Assembly: GCA_023614405.1 (NCBI GenBank) | Contig: CM042687.1 | Coordinates: 69,856,992 to 69,920,991 of the forward strand | DNA length: 64,000 bases | Direction: 5' to 3' | Source: Avena insularis | Taxonomy: Eukaryota > Streptophyta > Magnoliopsida > Poales > Poaceae | Part shown: one piece after another, positions 36,991-47,266 of the stretch | How the letters are laid out: every line of letters starts with the position of its first letter | How positions within the stretch are numbered: position 1 is the stretch's first letter | Program-made: the position numbers and the translations under genes | Notes under the pieces: generated by a model | Database searches by the model: none | Told to the model about the DNA's origin: nothing | The model's input: the letters and a program-made list of their open reading frames with translations, nothing else

Positions 36991-39900
36991 TACTACAAGA
37001 AAGAAGTAAGACGCCGACGGCCGGCCGGCTACGCCGTCGGCCAAATGTCGGGGCCGTCGGCGTAGCTACCTTTCCTGGCTAGCTAAACAGTTTGGCCGTC
37101 GGCGTAGGGACGGCCGTCGGCGTAGCGTGGCCGTCGGCGTAGTAGAGAGGGCTGTGCCGACGGTGGCCCTCAGCGTAGGTATAGCCCTCGGCGTAGCCCC
37201 AGTTTAGACACGGCGATAGAAACGGCGTTGAGTCGTGGCTGACGCATGTGCCGACAAGACTTTCTTGAAAATTTTGTTTGGTCTGTGCCGACGGCCTAGC
37301 CTCCAGATTTTTTCCTTTTATCTCATTATTTTTTGAAAAATCATAACTAAATTATTCTAATTCAGAAAAATACAAATAATATATAAAAATTTGCATAAAA
37401 ATAAGACCTATCTATCTACACTCAAATATTACAAATTTATAAAAAATTAAGTAAAATATAAAACATTATATATAGTTTAAAACGAGCATTATAAATTCAA
37501 AAACGATCCAAACAACGTGAAACCTTCGCGTGGTGTCATATTATGTGACATAGTTAGAAATAAAAATATCAAACTTGGTATATTGATTATGTCTCAAAAA
37601 AACCTTCACAAAATGACCTATCTTGTTCGAGGTTTCTTGGCTTTCGGGTCAAATGACCAATGTTATGGCTAGAATGAAGGCATAATTTGTGATAATGTTT
37701 CCATATTGTGCATAAGTGTGCATCATGGGATGGCGAACAATGTTTGAGGAGGAAGTTTTCCTTTTCGTCGCACCAAAAAGCCGTTTTCCATTTTCCGAGT
37801 GCAAAAAACGGACGGTTTTGTGAAGCAACCACCAAATGGCTAATTCAAAATACTACCGTCACATTTTTGAAAAATACTAGACCACCTTACATGGATAATG
37901 TCAAAACAGGGGGATCTCAAACATTTTCATCTATCACTGGTGAAAAAGACAAATTCCTGCCGAATCGGTAGGAAGTGGGTCAGATATGAACTACAGGTAC
38001 ATGATCAGATGCTCATGATTTTTTACAAAAATCATTTTTAGGTTCAAAATATGTTCTTTCATCATAGATTCACTTCAAATTTATCAAGTCTCAGCCCCGA
38101 GCTAAGAATCTTCATGCCCGCCCTTCGACAAAGTTTAACGATAGTTTAAAACGGGCATTATAAATTCAAAAACGATCCAAACAACATGAAACCTTCGCGT
38201 AGTGTCATATTATGTGACATAGTTAGAAGGAAAAATATCGAACTTGGTATATTGATTATGTCTCAAAAAACCCTTCACAAAATGACCAATCTCGTTCGAG
38301 GTTTCTTGGCTTTCGGGTCAAATGACCAATGTTATGGCTAGAATGAAGGCATAGTTTGTGATAATGTGTCCATATTATGCATAAGTATGCATCATGGGAT
38401 GGCGAACAATGTTTTAGGAGGAACTTTTCCTTTTCGTCGCACCAAAAAGCCGTTTTCCATTTTCCGAGTGCAAAAAACGGACAGTTTTGTGAAGCAACCA
38501 CCAAATGGCTAATTCAAAATACTACCGTCACATTTTTAAAAAATACTAGACCACCTTACATGGATAATGTCAAAATAGGGGGATCTCAAACATTTCCGTC
38601 TATCACTGGTGTAAAAGACAAATTCCTGCCGAATCGGTAGGAAGTGGGTCAGATATGAACTACAGGTACATGATCGGATGCTCATGATTTTTTACAAAAA
38701 TCATTTTTAGGTTGAAAATATGTTGTTTCATCATAGATCCACTTCAAGTTTATCAAGTCTCAGACCCGAGCTAAGAATCTTAATGCCCGCCCTTCGACAA
38801 AGTTTAACGATAGTTTAAAACGGGCATTATAAATTCAAAAACGATCCAAACAACATGCAACCTTCGCGTGGTGTCATATTATGTGACATAGTTAGAAGGA
38901 AAAATATCGAACTTGGTATATTGATTATGTCTCAAAAAACCCTTCACAAAATGACCTATCTCGTTCGAGGTTTCTTGGCTTTCGCGTCAAATGACCAATG
39001 TTATGGCTAGAATGAAGGCATAGTTTGTGATAATGTGTCCATATTATGCATATGTATGCATCATGGGATGGCGAACAATGTTTTAGGAGGAAGTTTTCCT
39101 TTTCGTCGCACCAAAAGCCGTTTTCCATTTTCCGAGTGCAAAAAACGGACGGTTTTGTGAAGCAACCACCAAATGGCTAATTCAAAATACTACCGTCACA
39201 TTTTTCAAAAATAGTAGACCACCTTACATGGATAATGTCATAACAGGGGGATCTCAAACATTTCTGTCTATCCCTGGTGAAAAAGACAAATTTCTGCCGA
39301 ATCGGTAAGAAGTGGGTCAGATATGAACTACAGGTACATGATCGGATGCTCATGATTTTTTACAAAAAATTATTTTAGGTTCAAAATATGTTGTTTCATC
39401 ATAGATTCACTTCAAGTTTAGCGAGTCTCAGCCCCGAGCTAAGAATCTTTATGCGTGCCGTTTTAAACGAGCAAATGAAATTATGATAAGAATCACAACA
39501 TAGTTTGTGATAAGTTGATATTGATATCATATTTGGATTCCTCTCATTTTTCTAATTAATTTAGACATATTATTTGCCGAATTCCGATTTACAGATTTAA
39601 AGATATTAATTAATCCATATTAAATAAAAAATACAAAAAATAAATAAAATCATTATATTTTTTTTGAATTCAATAATATTTTTACTTGTACATTGTTGTT
39701 TACTTAAATAATTGCTTGTAATTTCAAAAAATACAACCATGTGACATGATGATATAAGACTTAATAGGAATGATAGCATAGTATTGACAACAATGTGTAA
39801 ATTGCTTTGCAGGAAGACATTCTCAAGGAACGAGGAAGTTAAGCGTGCTAGAGCTGGAGTAGTGCTAGGATGGATGACCAAACAGGAACTTTGACTAAGA

Positions 39901-40276
39901 CTGCAAAATAGTGTTAAAATGATTAAAGCGAGAGATTAAGGAGTCAAACAATTCAAAGATTAAAAAATAAAATAAAATAAAATAAAAAAATTTAAAAAAT
40001 ATAAAAATATATATTTTAGGCTATGCCGACGGCCAGGCCGTCGGCGTAGCTCCATTCCTGTGCCGACGGCCTGGCCGTCGGCGTAGCTCCAGGCTAGACC
40101 GTTATCGAAGACGGCCGTTGACTGACATGTGGGGCGCGCTGGAAGACACTATGCCGAGGGGGAGGGCTATGCCGACGGCCACGAAGCTGTGCCGACGAGG
40201 ACATCCGCCGAGGGGGCTATGCCGACGGCAATTTATCGCTGTGCCGACGGCCGGCTAGTAAAAATTTCCTGTAGTG
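36991..40276. mobile_element. Non-autonomous CACTA element with GCCGACGGCC subterminal repeats
   Basis: Left terminus TACTACAAGAAA (36991-37002) and right terminus TTTCCTGTAGTG (40265-40276) form imperfect inverted termini of the CACTACARGAAA type. Both ends carry many copies of GCCGACGGCC and GCCGTCGGCGTAG (about 37012-37200 and 40022-40255), the subterminal transposase-binding arrays expected for CACTA elements. The interior has no transposase, only three long tandem repeats and AT-rich DNA. The flanking triplets GGG and ATA do not match, so a TSD is not supported. Confidence 0.82.
37471..39475. repeat. Three tandem 669-bp units inside the CACTA element
   Basis: The marker AACGATCCAAACAAC recurs at 37502, 38171 and 38840, exactly 669 bp apart. 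Each unit also repeats GGTTTCTTGGCTTTCG, CATCATGGGATGGCGAAC and CTGCCGAATCGGTA. Units run about 37471-38139, 38140-38808 and 38809-39475 and differ by scattered substitutions and small indels. Frames of 67-87 codons on both strands recur only because the unit does. Confidence 0.9.
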
Positions 40277-40650
40277 ATATAGGGGTGAGTGGAGAGATGT
40301 TGTGTGTGTGATCGAGAGACGTGTGCGGTGTTATCAAGCGGGGGAAGTTTAGCCATGGCGCATGATTATCATATGTGAGAGCCTTTTTTCCGCGCGAACT
40401 AGACTAACCATCAGAGTTGCAATACCTACAAAATGGAGTTGTGAGAAATTTCGACAAAAATATGCTAGCGGATATACAACTCTTGGCATCGTCTCAGGAA
40501 TCACCCACAGCATCAATCACATAAAAATAGGAAAACACACGAGCACGTGTGGAAGTAATTTTGCCAAGAGCACGTCGCACAAGAGCCATTGGCCCCATTT
40601 TTAGCAGAAGTTCCTGTGGTTCAATAAATGTTTTGTAGAGAGGTTCCTGT
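40277..40650. other. Upstream region of the polyketide synthase gene
   Basis: No convincing frame or element. This is the short single-copy-looking stretch between the CACTA terminus and the putative core promoter. Confidence 0.4.
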
Positions 40651-40680
40651 CACGTACGTGTGCGTTGATGTCTTTAAATA
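40651..40680 (+). promoter_or_regulatory. Putative core promoter of the polyketide synthase
   Basis: The perfect palindrome CACGTACGTG at 40651-40660 contains two ACGT cores of the kind bound by plant bZIP/bHLH factors. It lies 12 bases upstream of TTTAAATA (40673-40680), a TATA-like box. ACGT elements close to the TATA box are typical of chalcone synthase family promoters. An alternative TATA-like box, TATTTAAAA, sits at 40974-40982, closer to the start codon. Neither start site can be fixed without RNA data. Confidence 0.45.
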
Positions 40681-41053
40681 CCTGGCACCACCATCCATCT
40701 TTTTTCTCAAGCGCAACTCTGAATCTTTACTCAGGCTTCTCTGTTTGTCCCGAATTAATACTCGGTATACAAAAGGCAGGTAGAAGGCCCTATCTCTTTT
40801 CTCTCTGGATCAACTTCGTATCCGATTTTTTTCTTAGGAAATACATATATATGAACAGGCCGGAAATTGACCTCCGTGGTATGTTCTCGGCAAAATCATG
40901 TGGATCGATTTCCGTGTTTGATGTAAAATACAGTTAATCAATGTTTGCGTTGATTAATTATAGCTAATACGCGTATTTAAAAGGTTGTTGGTTAGAAGAA
41001 TTAGTCTCTCGATCTCATTGGATATAAGTTGTTAAAAATATTATTCCAGGACC

Positions 41054-42332
41054 ATGGCAAGCAGCCAGGCGACTGACGGCTGTATCCGGCGCACAGAGCG
41101 TGCCGATGGCCCTGCGGCAGTGCTGGCTATTGGAACAGCGAACCCCACGAACTACATGTCCCAGGACGACTACCCTGACTTCTACTTCCGCGTGACCAAG
41201 AGCGAGCACCTTGCTGAACATAAAAAAGCCTTCAAGACCATATGTAAGCATGCAAAAACATTATTTTATGATGACTTGTTGCTGTTCCATGAAGAACAAT
41301 ATATATATCTATATCTATATCTATATCTATATATCAGGTCGTCTGACGGGCACGGAGAAGCGTTTCTTTCACCATTCGGAGGAGCTGCTCAACGCCAATC
41401 CCGAATTCCTTCACCGCACCTCACCGTCCCTGGAAGCCCGGCTTGCTATCGTGGCGACCGCTGCCCCAGAACTGGCTGCATCCGCCGCAACCAAGGCCAT
41501 CGCCAGGTGGGGACGTCCGGCCACTGATATCACACACCTCGTCGTGTGTACCAACATGGAGGCCCGGGCCCCGAGCGCCGACGTCCGCTTGGTTCACCTT
41601 CTGGGCCTTCGCACCAACGTCTGCCGCACCATGCTCCAGCTTAATGGATGCACTGCCGGCTGCTCTGCATTACGCCTAGCCAAGGACCTAGCCGAGAACA
41701 ACCGGGGCGCGCGGGTTCTGGTGGCCTGCGTCGAGATCAGCATCGCCGGCTTCGCCGGCCCCGACCAAGGAGAATGCTTGGATACCCTTATTAGCCATGC
41801 ATTGTTTGGTGATGGAGCTGGCGCGGTCATAGTCGGTGCCGATACGGTGCACCCTATCGAGCACCCCCTCTTTGAGATGGTGTCTGTCACACAGACTGTC
41901 ATACCAAATACTGAGCATGTCCTCTCCATAATGCCTGGCGAATTTGGCATTCATGGGAAAGTCTCCACCAAGCTGCCAGGCTTGGTAGCCGACAACATTG
42001 AGCAGTGTCTCCTCGATGCATTTGGCGCGCTCCACATCAAAGTCAAATGGAACGATCTTTTCTGGGCAGTGCATCCTGGTAGCAGCGTCGTCTTGGACCG
42101 TATGGAAAAGACTCTCAGGTTGGACCCAACCAAGCTAGCAGCCAGCCGAACTGTTGTACAGAACTTTGGGAACATGCTTAGTGCCACCGTGATCTTCGTT
42201 CTAGATGAGCAGCAGCGTCGAATGGCGGAGGAAGGGCCCGAGGTAGAGTGGGGCGTGATGGTGGGATTTGGGCCTGGTTTTTCTATCGAGACCATGGTGC
42301 TTCGCTCTACTCCACGCATGTCCAGCGAGTAA
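41054..42332 (+). CDS. Type III polyketide synthase (chalcone synthase / curcuminoid synthase-like), two exons
   Basis: Exon 1 is 41054-41243 and exon 2 is 41338-42332, giving 394 residues, the normal family length. The phase-1 intron splits the Cys64 codon, the conserved intron site of plant CHS genes. The usual landmarks are present: [15 protein letters not shown] near the N-terminus, catalytic Cys168 in [20 protein letters not shown], Phe220 in [15 protein letters not shown], His309 in WAVHPGS, Asn342 in NFGNM, and the GFGPG loop. These correspond to Cys164, Phe215, His303 and Asn336 of alfalfa CHS. The enzyme should extend a CoA-linked starter with malonyl-CoA in the cytosol. The CHS segment TTSGVDMPGAD reads [11 protein letters not shown] here; the Asn in place of CHS Thr132 resembles rice curcuminoid synthase. 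A true naringenin chalcone synthase is therefore unlikely, and the product is unknown. Confidence 0.9.
41244..41337 (+). other. Intron of the polyketide synthase gene
   Basis: 94 bp, GTAAGC donor and TATCAG acceptor. The 3' half is a TATATC-type microsatellite (about 41297-41335) that takes the place of a normal pyrimidine tract. Splicing restores the frame across the Cys64 codon. Confidence 0.82.
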
Positions 42333-42632
42333 CCTTCAAATAAACTAGGACAAAATAAAACCAACAAATATTCAATACACTACACATGTAAGATCATTGA
42401 AATATTATCAAATCCCTGTTTTAGTTCTCATGAGCTTTACATCTCGCTAGCTACCCTTTAGTGGATCTTCGACATGTTCTTCCAAATTTAGGACCAGGGG
42501 ATGCAAAGGTCGCCGGGACATATCCAGTGTTGTGTGTTATATTGGAATAATTCCCTAGCGGATTATTTATTATTTGTGCCATGAATAATATTGTAAGAAG
42601 TCTTACTCGATTGTAATAAAGCTGATTATATA
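42333..42632 (+). terminator. 3' flank of the polyketide synthase with candidate poly(A) signals
   Basis: AATAAA-type hexamers occur soon after the stop (near 42339 and 42352) and again as AATAAA at about 42615. Which one is used cannot be told. Confidence 0.4.
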
Positions 42633-42634
42633 TA

Positions 42635-42849
42635 CTCCCTCTGTTTCAGTTTACAAGTCCTGCACGTAGTTCTATGTCGCCAAATTGAGCAACTTAGTAT
42701 GATGTATATATTACAAAAAGTATATCACCGGAAACTTTAGACTTTGTATTTTCCAATGATATAATTTTTATATTATATAATTCAAATTATATAGGTCAAA
42801 TTGATAACCTAGATATACGCGTAGGACTTGTAAACTGAAACGGAGGGAG
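42635..42849. mobile_element. Stowaway-type MITE
   Basis: 215 bp with inverted termini CTCCCTCTGTTTCAGTTTAC and its near-perfect reverse complement at the other end (one mismatch in 26), flanked by TA on both sides (42633-42634 and 42850-42851). The terminal sequence and TA target are diagnostic for Stowaway (Tc1/Mariner-derived) MITEs. It lies about 300 bp after the polyketide synthase stop codon. Confidence 0.92.
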
Positions 42850-42851
42850 TA

Positions 42852-43283
42852 CAGATTTACATGATCCTAAATTAACTATCGCAATCTATTATATACTAAA
42901 AGTAATATAAGAGGTTGTTTCAAGCCACCGGGTTAATCCACATCATCTAAATTATATTAACTGTTTGATCTAATATTTAAGGCCACGATTTAAGCGTAGA
43001 AAAAGTTACGTACAACTGTGGTTGTACAAACAAAGTCAACACGTCACACGTGCGAGGAGTTAATGACGTGAAAATCTGCAAGGATATGATGGAACCACCG
43101 TGTCCAAACGAATTTGGCCACCTCCAAGAAAAAACGATTCGATGAGAGATTACCACCGTGTCCCTGTCATACACGCTAATAGCAGTATGTGTTTTTTTCC
43201 AAACTAATGAGCGACACGTCTTTGAATTAGGCAACAGGAGAATGTGAGTCCGTGGCAAACACGTAGGTTGAACCATAATTATG
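42852..43283. other. Stretch between two MITEs, no gene seen
   Basis: No repeat or coding signal. A 99-codon minus-strand frame (42977-43276) has no recognisable motif. Confidence 0.4.
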
Positions 43284-43285
43284 TA

Positions 43286-43463
43286 CTCTCTTTTTTCAAA
43301 TTATAAGATGATATGTTAGCCTTTTTCTTAGACTTATATGTGTCTAGTCATCTTTTAGTACGTAGTTTTAGAGCAAAATGAGTGAAGCTACACACTAGAA
43401 GACGTCTTGATAAATATGTTTCAGTAAAAGTCTAAAACATCTTATATTTTAAAATAGTGAGAG
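43286..43463. mobile_element. Degenerate Stowaway-like MITE
   Basis: 178 bp with decayed inverted termini: CTCTCTTTTTTCAAATTATA at the left and ATATTTTAAAATAGTGAGAG at the right. Inner parts AAGATG/CATCTT also pair, and TA flanks both sides (43284-43285, 43464-43465). Older than the neighbouring MITE, judging by its mismatches. Confidence 0.7.
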
Positions 43464-43465
43464 TA

Positions 43466-45360
43466 CATGCTTATATAACATATCTACACATACATGTGTT
43501 CCATCAACTCACATGGCGTTCTCAAAAAATAAATAAAGAAGGTAGCTCCCCACTAGCACACAAGAACGGGTATGATAAAATGTAGTACGTACTATTTGTA
43601 AGTATATATTAGTAATTATGCATACCAAATGCAAAATTAGACAAAAGCGACTGTATTGCAAATTATAGGAACCAAATATAAATGATATCAAACAATTCAA
43701 TATTTTTTGCATAATATTCCGAGTCTATACAACTTGATGTTACAACAAATAGAAACTAAATTTCACATTTGTGCAAAAACAATTTTTTTGCGAGACAAGT
43801 AGTTACAATTGACGATATTGTTGGACAACTAAAAGGATAGACGATTAAAGCGTCTGGCTAGCATTAGCTGTTTGTCCATATAGAAGGACTCTATATAACA
43901 AATTCACAATGTTTTATATATTTAAAGATGTTGCCCTCGCATTTGCGAGGGCCACTGTGCTAGTTGCTTGTAACATTACAACGCAAGCTGTTCCATGTCG
44001 TAGACCGGTTTCCTTTTATAGGTCAAATTTTCGGATTGTCTTTATCTTCAACCTATACACTTCAATCTTTCTCTTATGTGCAAGATTGATATCAACCACC
44101 TGCAATTCCAGCTGCCTCTTCTTTTATTTTATGATTTCGTTGTCTTTCACTTCTTAGTGTCTTATTTCAACTGCGTATTTTCCAATCTAAAACGAGCATC
44201 ACGTCTTCAAAATGTATCTCAAACTATCCTACAAAATAGGAAATTAGATCGAATTAGTAAAAGAATTCATTCAAATCCCAATCAACCATAATGCACAAAA
44301 TAGATAAGTGGTTGGATCTTGACAATATTCTCCATCGAGGACAGACAGATCTTGCTCGAGATCTTACGGGAGGAAAGACGGATATACTCGGCTTGAGATC
44401 GGCTCGAGATCTCACGGGGAGGGCGATAATGATAGATCCAGTTCAATATCTCTTGTGGAGGAGCAAGACAGACAGAGATCCGGTTGGAGATCTCACGGGG
44501 AGAAGGGCAAAGCTAGTAAGTGCAGGTGCGCGCCGGCTGGACGTTGGCGGCTCGGCGGGAGTGTGGCTTTGCTGAAATGTGTTAGGTTTGTGCTTGAACT
44601 AGATGTGGGTGGTGGATTGTTGGGGCTATATCGAGAGTCTTCATGGGCTTAGTGGGCTTCCTAGATATTTTAGCGTTTATACTTGGTGGGCTTGGTGGGA
44701 TGTTTGGGAGACATCATTTACCCAGGTCCAGCCCCTCTCCATCGAGGTAAAGACATACTCCTACTTGAGATTTTATTGCACCAGATCATTTACATGGTTC
44801 CTTGCGGAGATGCATATAGGCACCACGACTAGGGTTTATAGGATAGGGCATGAATCGGTTAAGAATTTGGAATCCTACTAGGCTGACAGTGCCATAACTT
44901 CTCAAATCTACTGACTATGCCTTCTAAAATGAGCTTGTTTCTAGTGTACTTCATATGGCCCCGTAGGCTCCACAACGTGTTGGGTGTAGCTATGAAATGA
45001 AGATAATCCCGCAGTCAAGTGAAAATCCTCCCAGGCAACATAGGCCCAAGAGGAGGGCCGAAGACGCCAATATGACTGAAGTAGACACACCAGAAGAGGC
45101 ACCTAAATTGGGGCACTCGCTCACCTCCCCACCCTCAAAAAAATCCAAATTGGAGGATATGCGCACGTCATCAATAGGGAGGAGCTCTCCTCTAATACAG
45201 AGAGCTCTCTAGGTGGCCAGCCTGGCATTAATAAACTGGAAACAAGGACCTTCTAACATCTCAGGCATGAGCACAGAAGGCACGCAACGAGAAGGATCAC
45301 TAATACAATCGTGCACAAGGTCCTCATAAATTGGGGAATCTATTTTGGAATCATTACCAT
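43466..45360. other. Gene-free stretch with short direct repeats
   Basis: Mostly unclassified. Near 44350-44505 the motif CGAGATCTCACGGGGAG or a close variant occurs three times. A 71-codon basic frame at 44997-45212 (QHRPKRRAEDANMTEVDT) is unrecognised. Its setting just before a CACTA element and its low complexity make it a likely transposon or gene fragment. Confidence 0.4.
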
Positions 45361-47237
45361 CACTAGGGGAAACGAGGCCTTTGATTGAGGTCGGAAATGG
45401 GTTTTAACACTAGTTCTTCTACGAACCAGTGTTAAAGGTGGCGCCCGTACCAGCGTGGTGCAGAAAGAAAAAAGAGCACCCCCTTTAACACCGGTTCGAG
45501 CCACGAACCGGTGTGAAAGGCCCTGCACCAGTGGCCTGTGCAGCCCCCACCCCTTTAACAACGGTCCGTGGCTTGAACCGGTGTTAAAGGGGGTGCGCCT
45601 ATATAACACACCGCAGCCCACACCCCTCTCTCTCATTTTTCACTCTCTCATTTTGGAGCTTGGCAAGAGGGTGAGAGGTGTGCTAGTTTGTGTTTTTTAC
45701 TATGCACAAGAGGCGTTCGGTGAAATGCCCGAGAGCTCGAATTAAGTTTTCTCGTTGGTCTTTCCTTCTCGGTCGAGGTCGGCAACTTTATCCTTTCATG
45801 TATCATTGATGTACTGTATAAGTGGTCATCTCTCTATTAATTTTTGATATACTATATAATGCAAATAAACCGGCAATGGATGTATGGTGACCGACACACT
45901 TCCGAGTACATTACCGGCTTCCAAAATTTCATCGTTGTGGCAAATGCAAACCGTGGTCACAATGGTTTATGTGATATCAGTGTGTTCACTCTCAGAACAA
46001 GAAAGACTACTCAAATACCAGAACCATTCACGCGCACATGCTTCGATCCGGTTTCATGCCCAGCTATAATTGTTGGACCAAGCACGGAGAAAAATGGGTT
46101 GTGATGGAAGACAACAAAGAAGAAGAGGATGATGACAACTATCATAATATGTATCCTGAATATGATGATACTGCAACGGGGTTAGATAATGAAGATCAAG
46201 AGGCAGCAGATGGGCCTGCTGATGACGATCTTGGTCGGGCCATTACTGATACAAAGGAAGAATGTGAAACTGAAAAGGAGAAGAAGCTGGAGCAGATGTT
46301 AAAGGATCACAAAACATTGTTGTACCTAACTTGCGAAGATGGCCACAAAAAGCTAGGTACCATTCTGGATTTGCTGCAATGGAAGGCAGAGAACTGTGTG
46401 ACTGACAGCGCATTTTAAAAGTTGTTCGTAAAAATGAAGAATCTGCTTCCAAGAAATAATGAATTGCCTGACAGTACATACCAAGCAAGAAGGTTGTCTT
46501 CCCTCTAGGACTAGACATGTAGAAGATACATGCCTGCATTAATGACTGCATCCTCTACCGCGGTGAAAAGTACGAGAATTTGGACGCATGCCTGGTATGC
46601 ACTAGACTGAGATCAGACGAGACGACCCTGGCGATGTTAAGGGCGAGGCCCTTAGGAAGAAGGTTCCTGCCAAGATTATGTGGTATGCTCCTATAATACC
46701 ACGGTTAAAACGTCTCTTCAGAAATAAAGAGCATGCCAAGTTGTTGCGATGGCACATGGAAGACCGTAAGAAAGACGTGATGTTGAGACACCCCGCTGAT
46801 GGGTCACAGTGGAGAAAAGTCGAGTGAGAGTACCCGGACTTCGCACGTGACGCAAGGAACTTAAGGTTTGGTCTAATTACAGATGGCATGAATCCTTTTG
46901 GTGAGCAGAGCTGCAGTCATAGCACCTGGCCTGTGACTCTATGTATCTATAACCTTCCTCCTTGGTTGTGCATGAAGAAGAAGTTCATTATGATGCCAGT
47001 GCTCATCCAAGGCCCCAGGCAACCCGGAAACGACATTGATGTGTACCTAAGGCTATTAGTTGAAGAACTTTTACAGCTGTGGGCCAAACCAGGTGTACGT
47101 ATGTGGGATGAGCACAAAGGGGAACCATTTGACCGCTGTTAAAGGGGGCCTCTAACGCCGAACCATCAACAGCGGTTCTGTAACCGGTGTTAGAGGTCCC
47201 TACGAACCGGTGTTAGAGGCCTACCTGTGCACTAGTG
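45361..47237 (+). mobile_element. Deleted CACTA element with TSD CAT
   Basis: Left end CACTAGGGGAAACG (45361), right end CCTGTGCACTAGTG (to 47237), both flanked by CAT (45358-45360 and 47238-47240), a correct 3-bp CACTA target duplication. The left subterminal region has three inverted hairpins of TTTAACACCGGTTC with its complement (about 45403-45590) and the right one has GAACCGGTGTTAGAGG repeats. Only 1.9 kb long with a decayed partial transposase, so it is a deletion derivative. Confidence 0.88.
45884..47143 (+). pseudogene. CACTA transposase fragment, heavily decayed
   Basis: The best open part, 46038-46418, has LRSGFMPSYNCWTKHGEKW, an acidic stretch and LLYLTCEDGHKKLGTILDLL. Later blocks in other frames (KIHACINDCILYRGEKYE near 46530, GMNPFGEQSCS near 46890) match the TNP2/Transposase_21 copy at 47827-50310. 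Many stops and frameshifts are present. The catalytic C-terminal part and DUF4218 are deleted. Confidence 0.82.
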
Positions 47238-47266
47238 CATGGATACACTCAAAAGGATGAAAGTAC

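Noticed and set aside
37587..39128. Repeated frames of 67-87 codons on both strands
   Set aside because: They recur because the 669-bp unit is tandemly repeated. They show no domain and occur on both strands alike.
37471..39475. CRISPR-like or satellite array
   Set aside because: Units are 669 bp long without spacers and lie within a CACTA element.
36988..40279. Target duplication for the GCCGACGGCC CACTA element
   Set aside because: Flanking triplets GGG and ATA differ. The first terminal base is changed, so the ends may be eroded.
41211..41337. In-frame extension of exon 2 upstream as an intronless gene start
   Set aside because: The extension encodes tyrosine-isoleucine microsatellite residues. 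The exon 1 product, the conserved intron position and good splice sites fit a two-exon gene.
41594..42367. Overlapping minus-strand frames of 118-138 codons
   Set aside because: They are antisense shadows of exon 2 of the polyketide synthase and have no family resemblance.
46888..47142. 84-codon frame as a separate gene
   Set aside because: It matches the GMNPFGEQSCS block of the CACTA transposase and is a fragment of that pseudogene.
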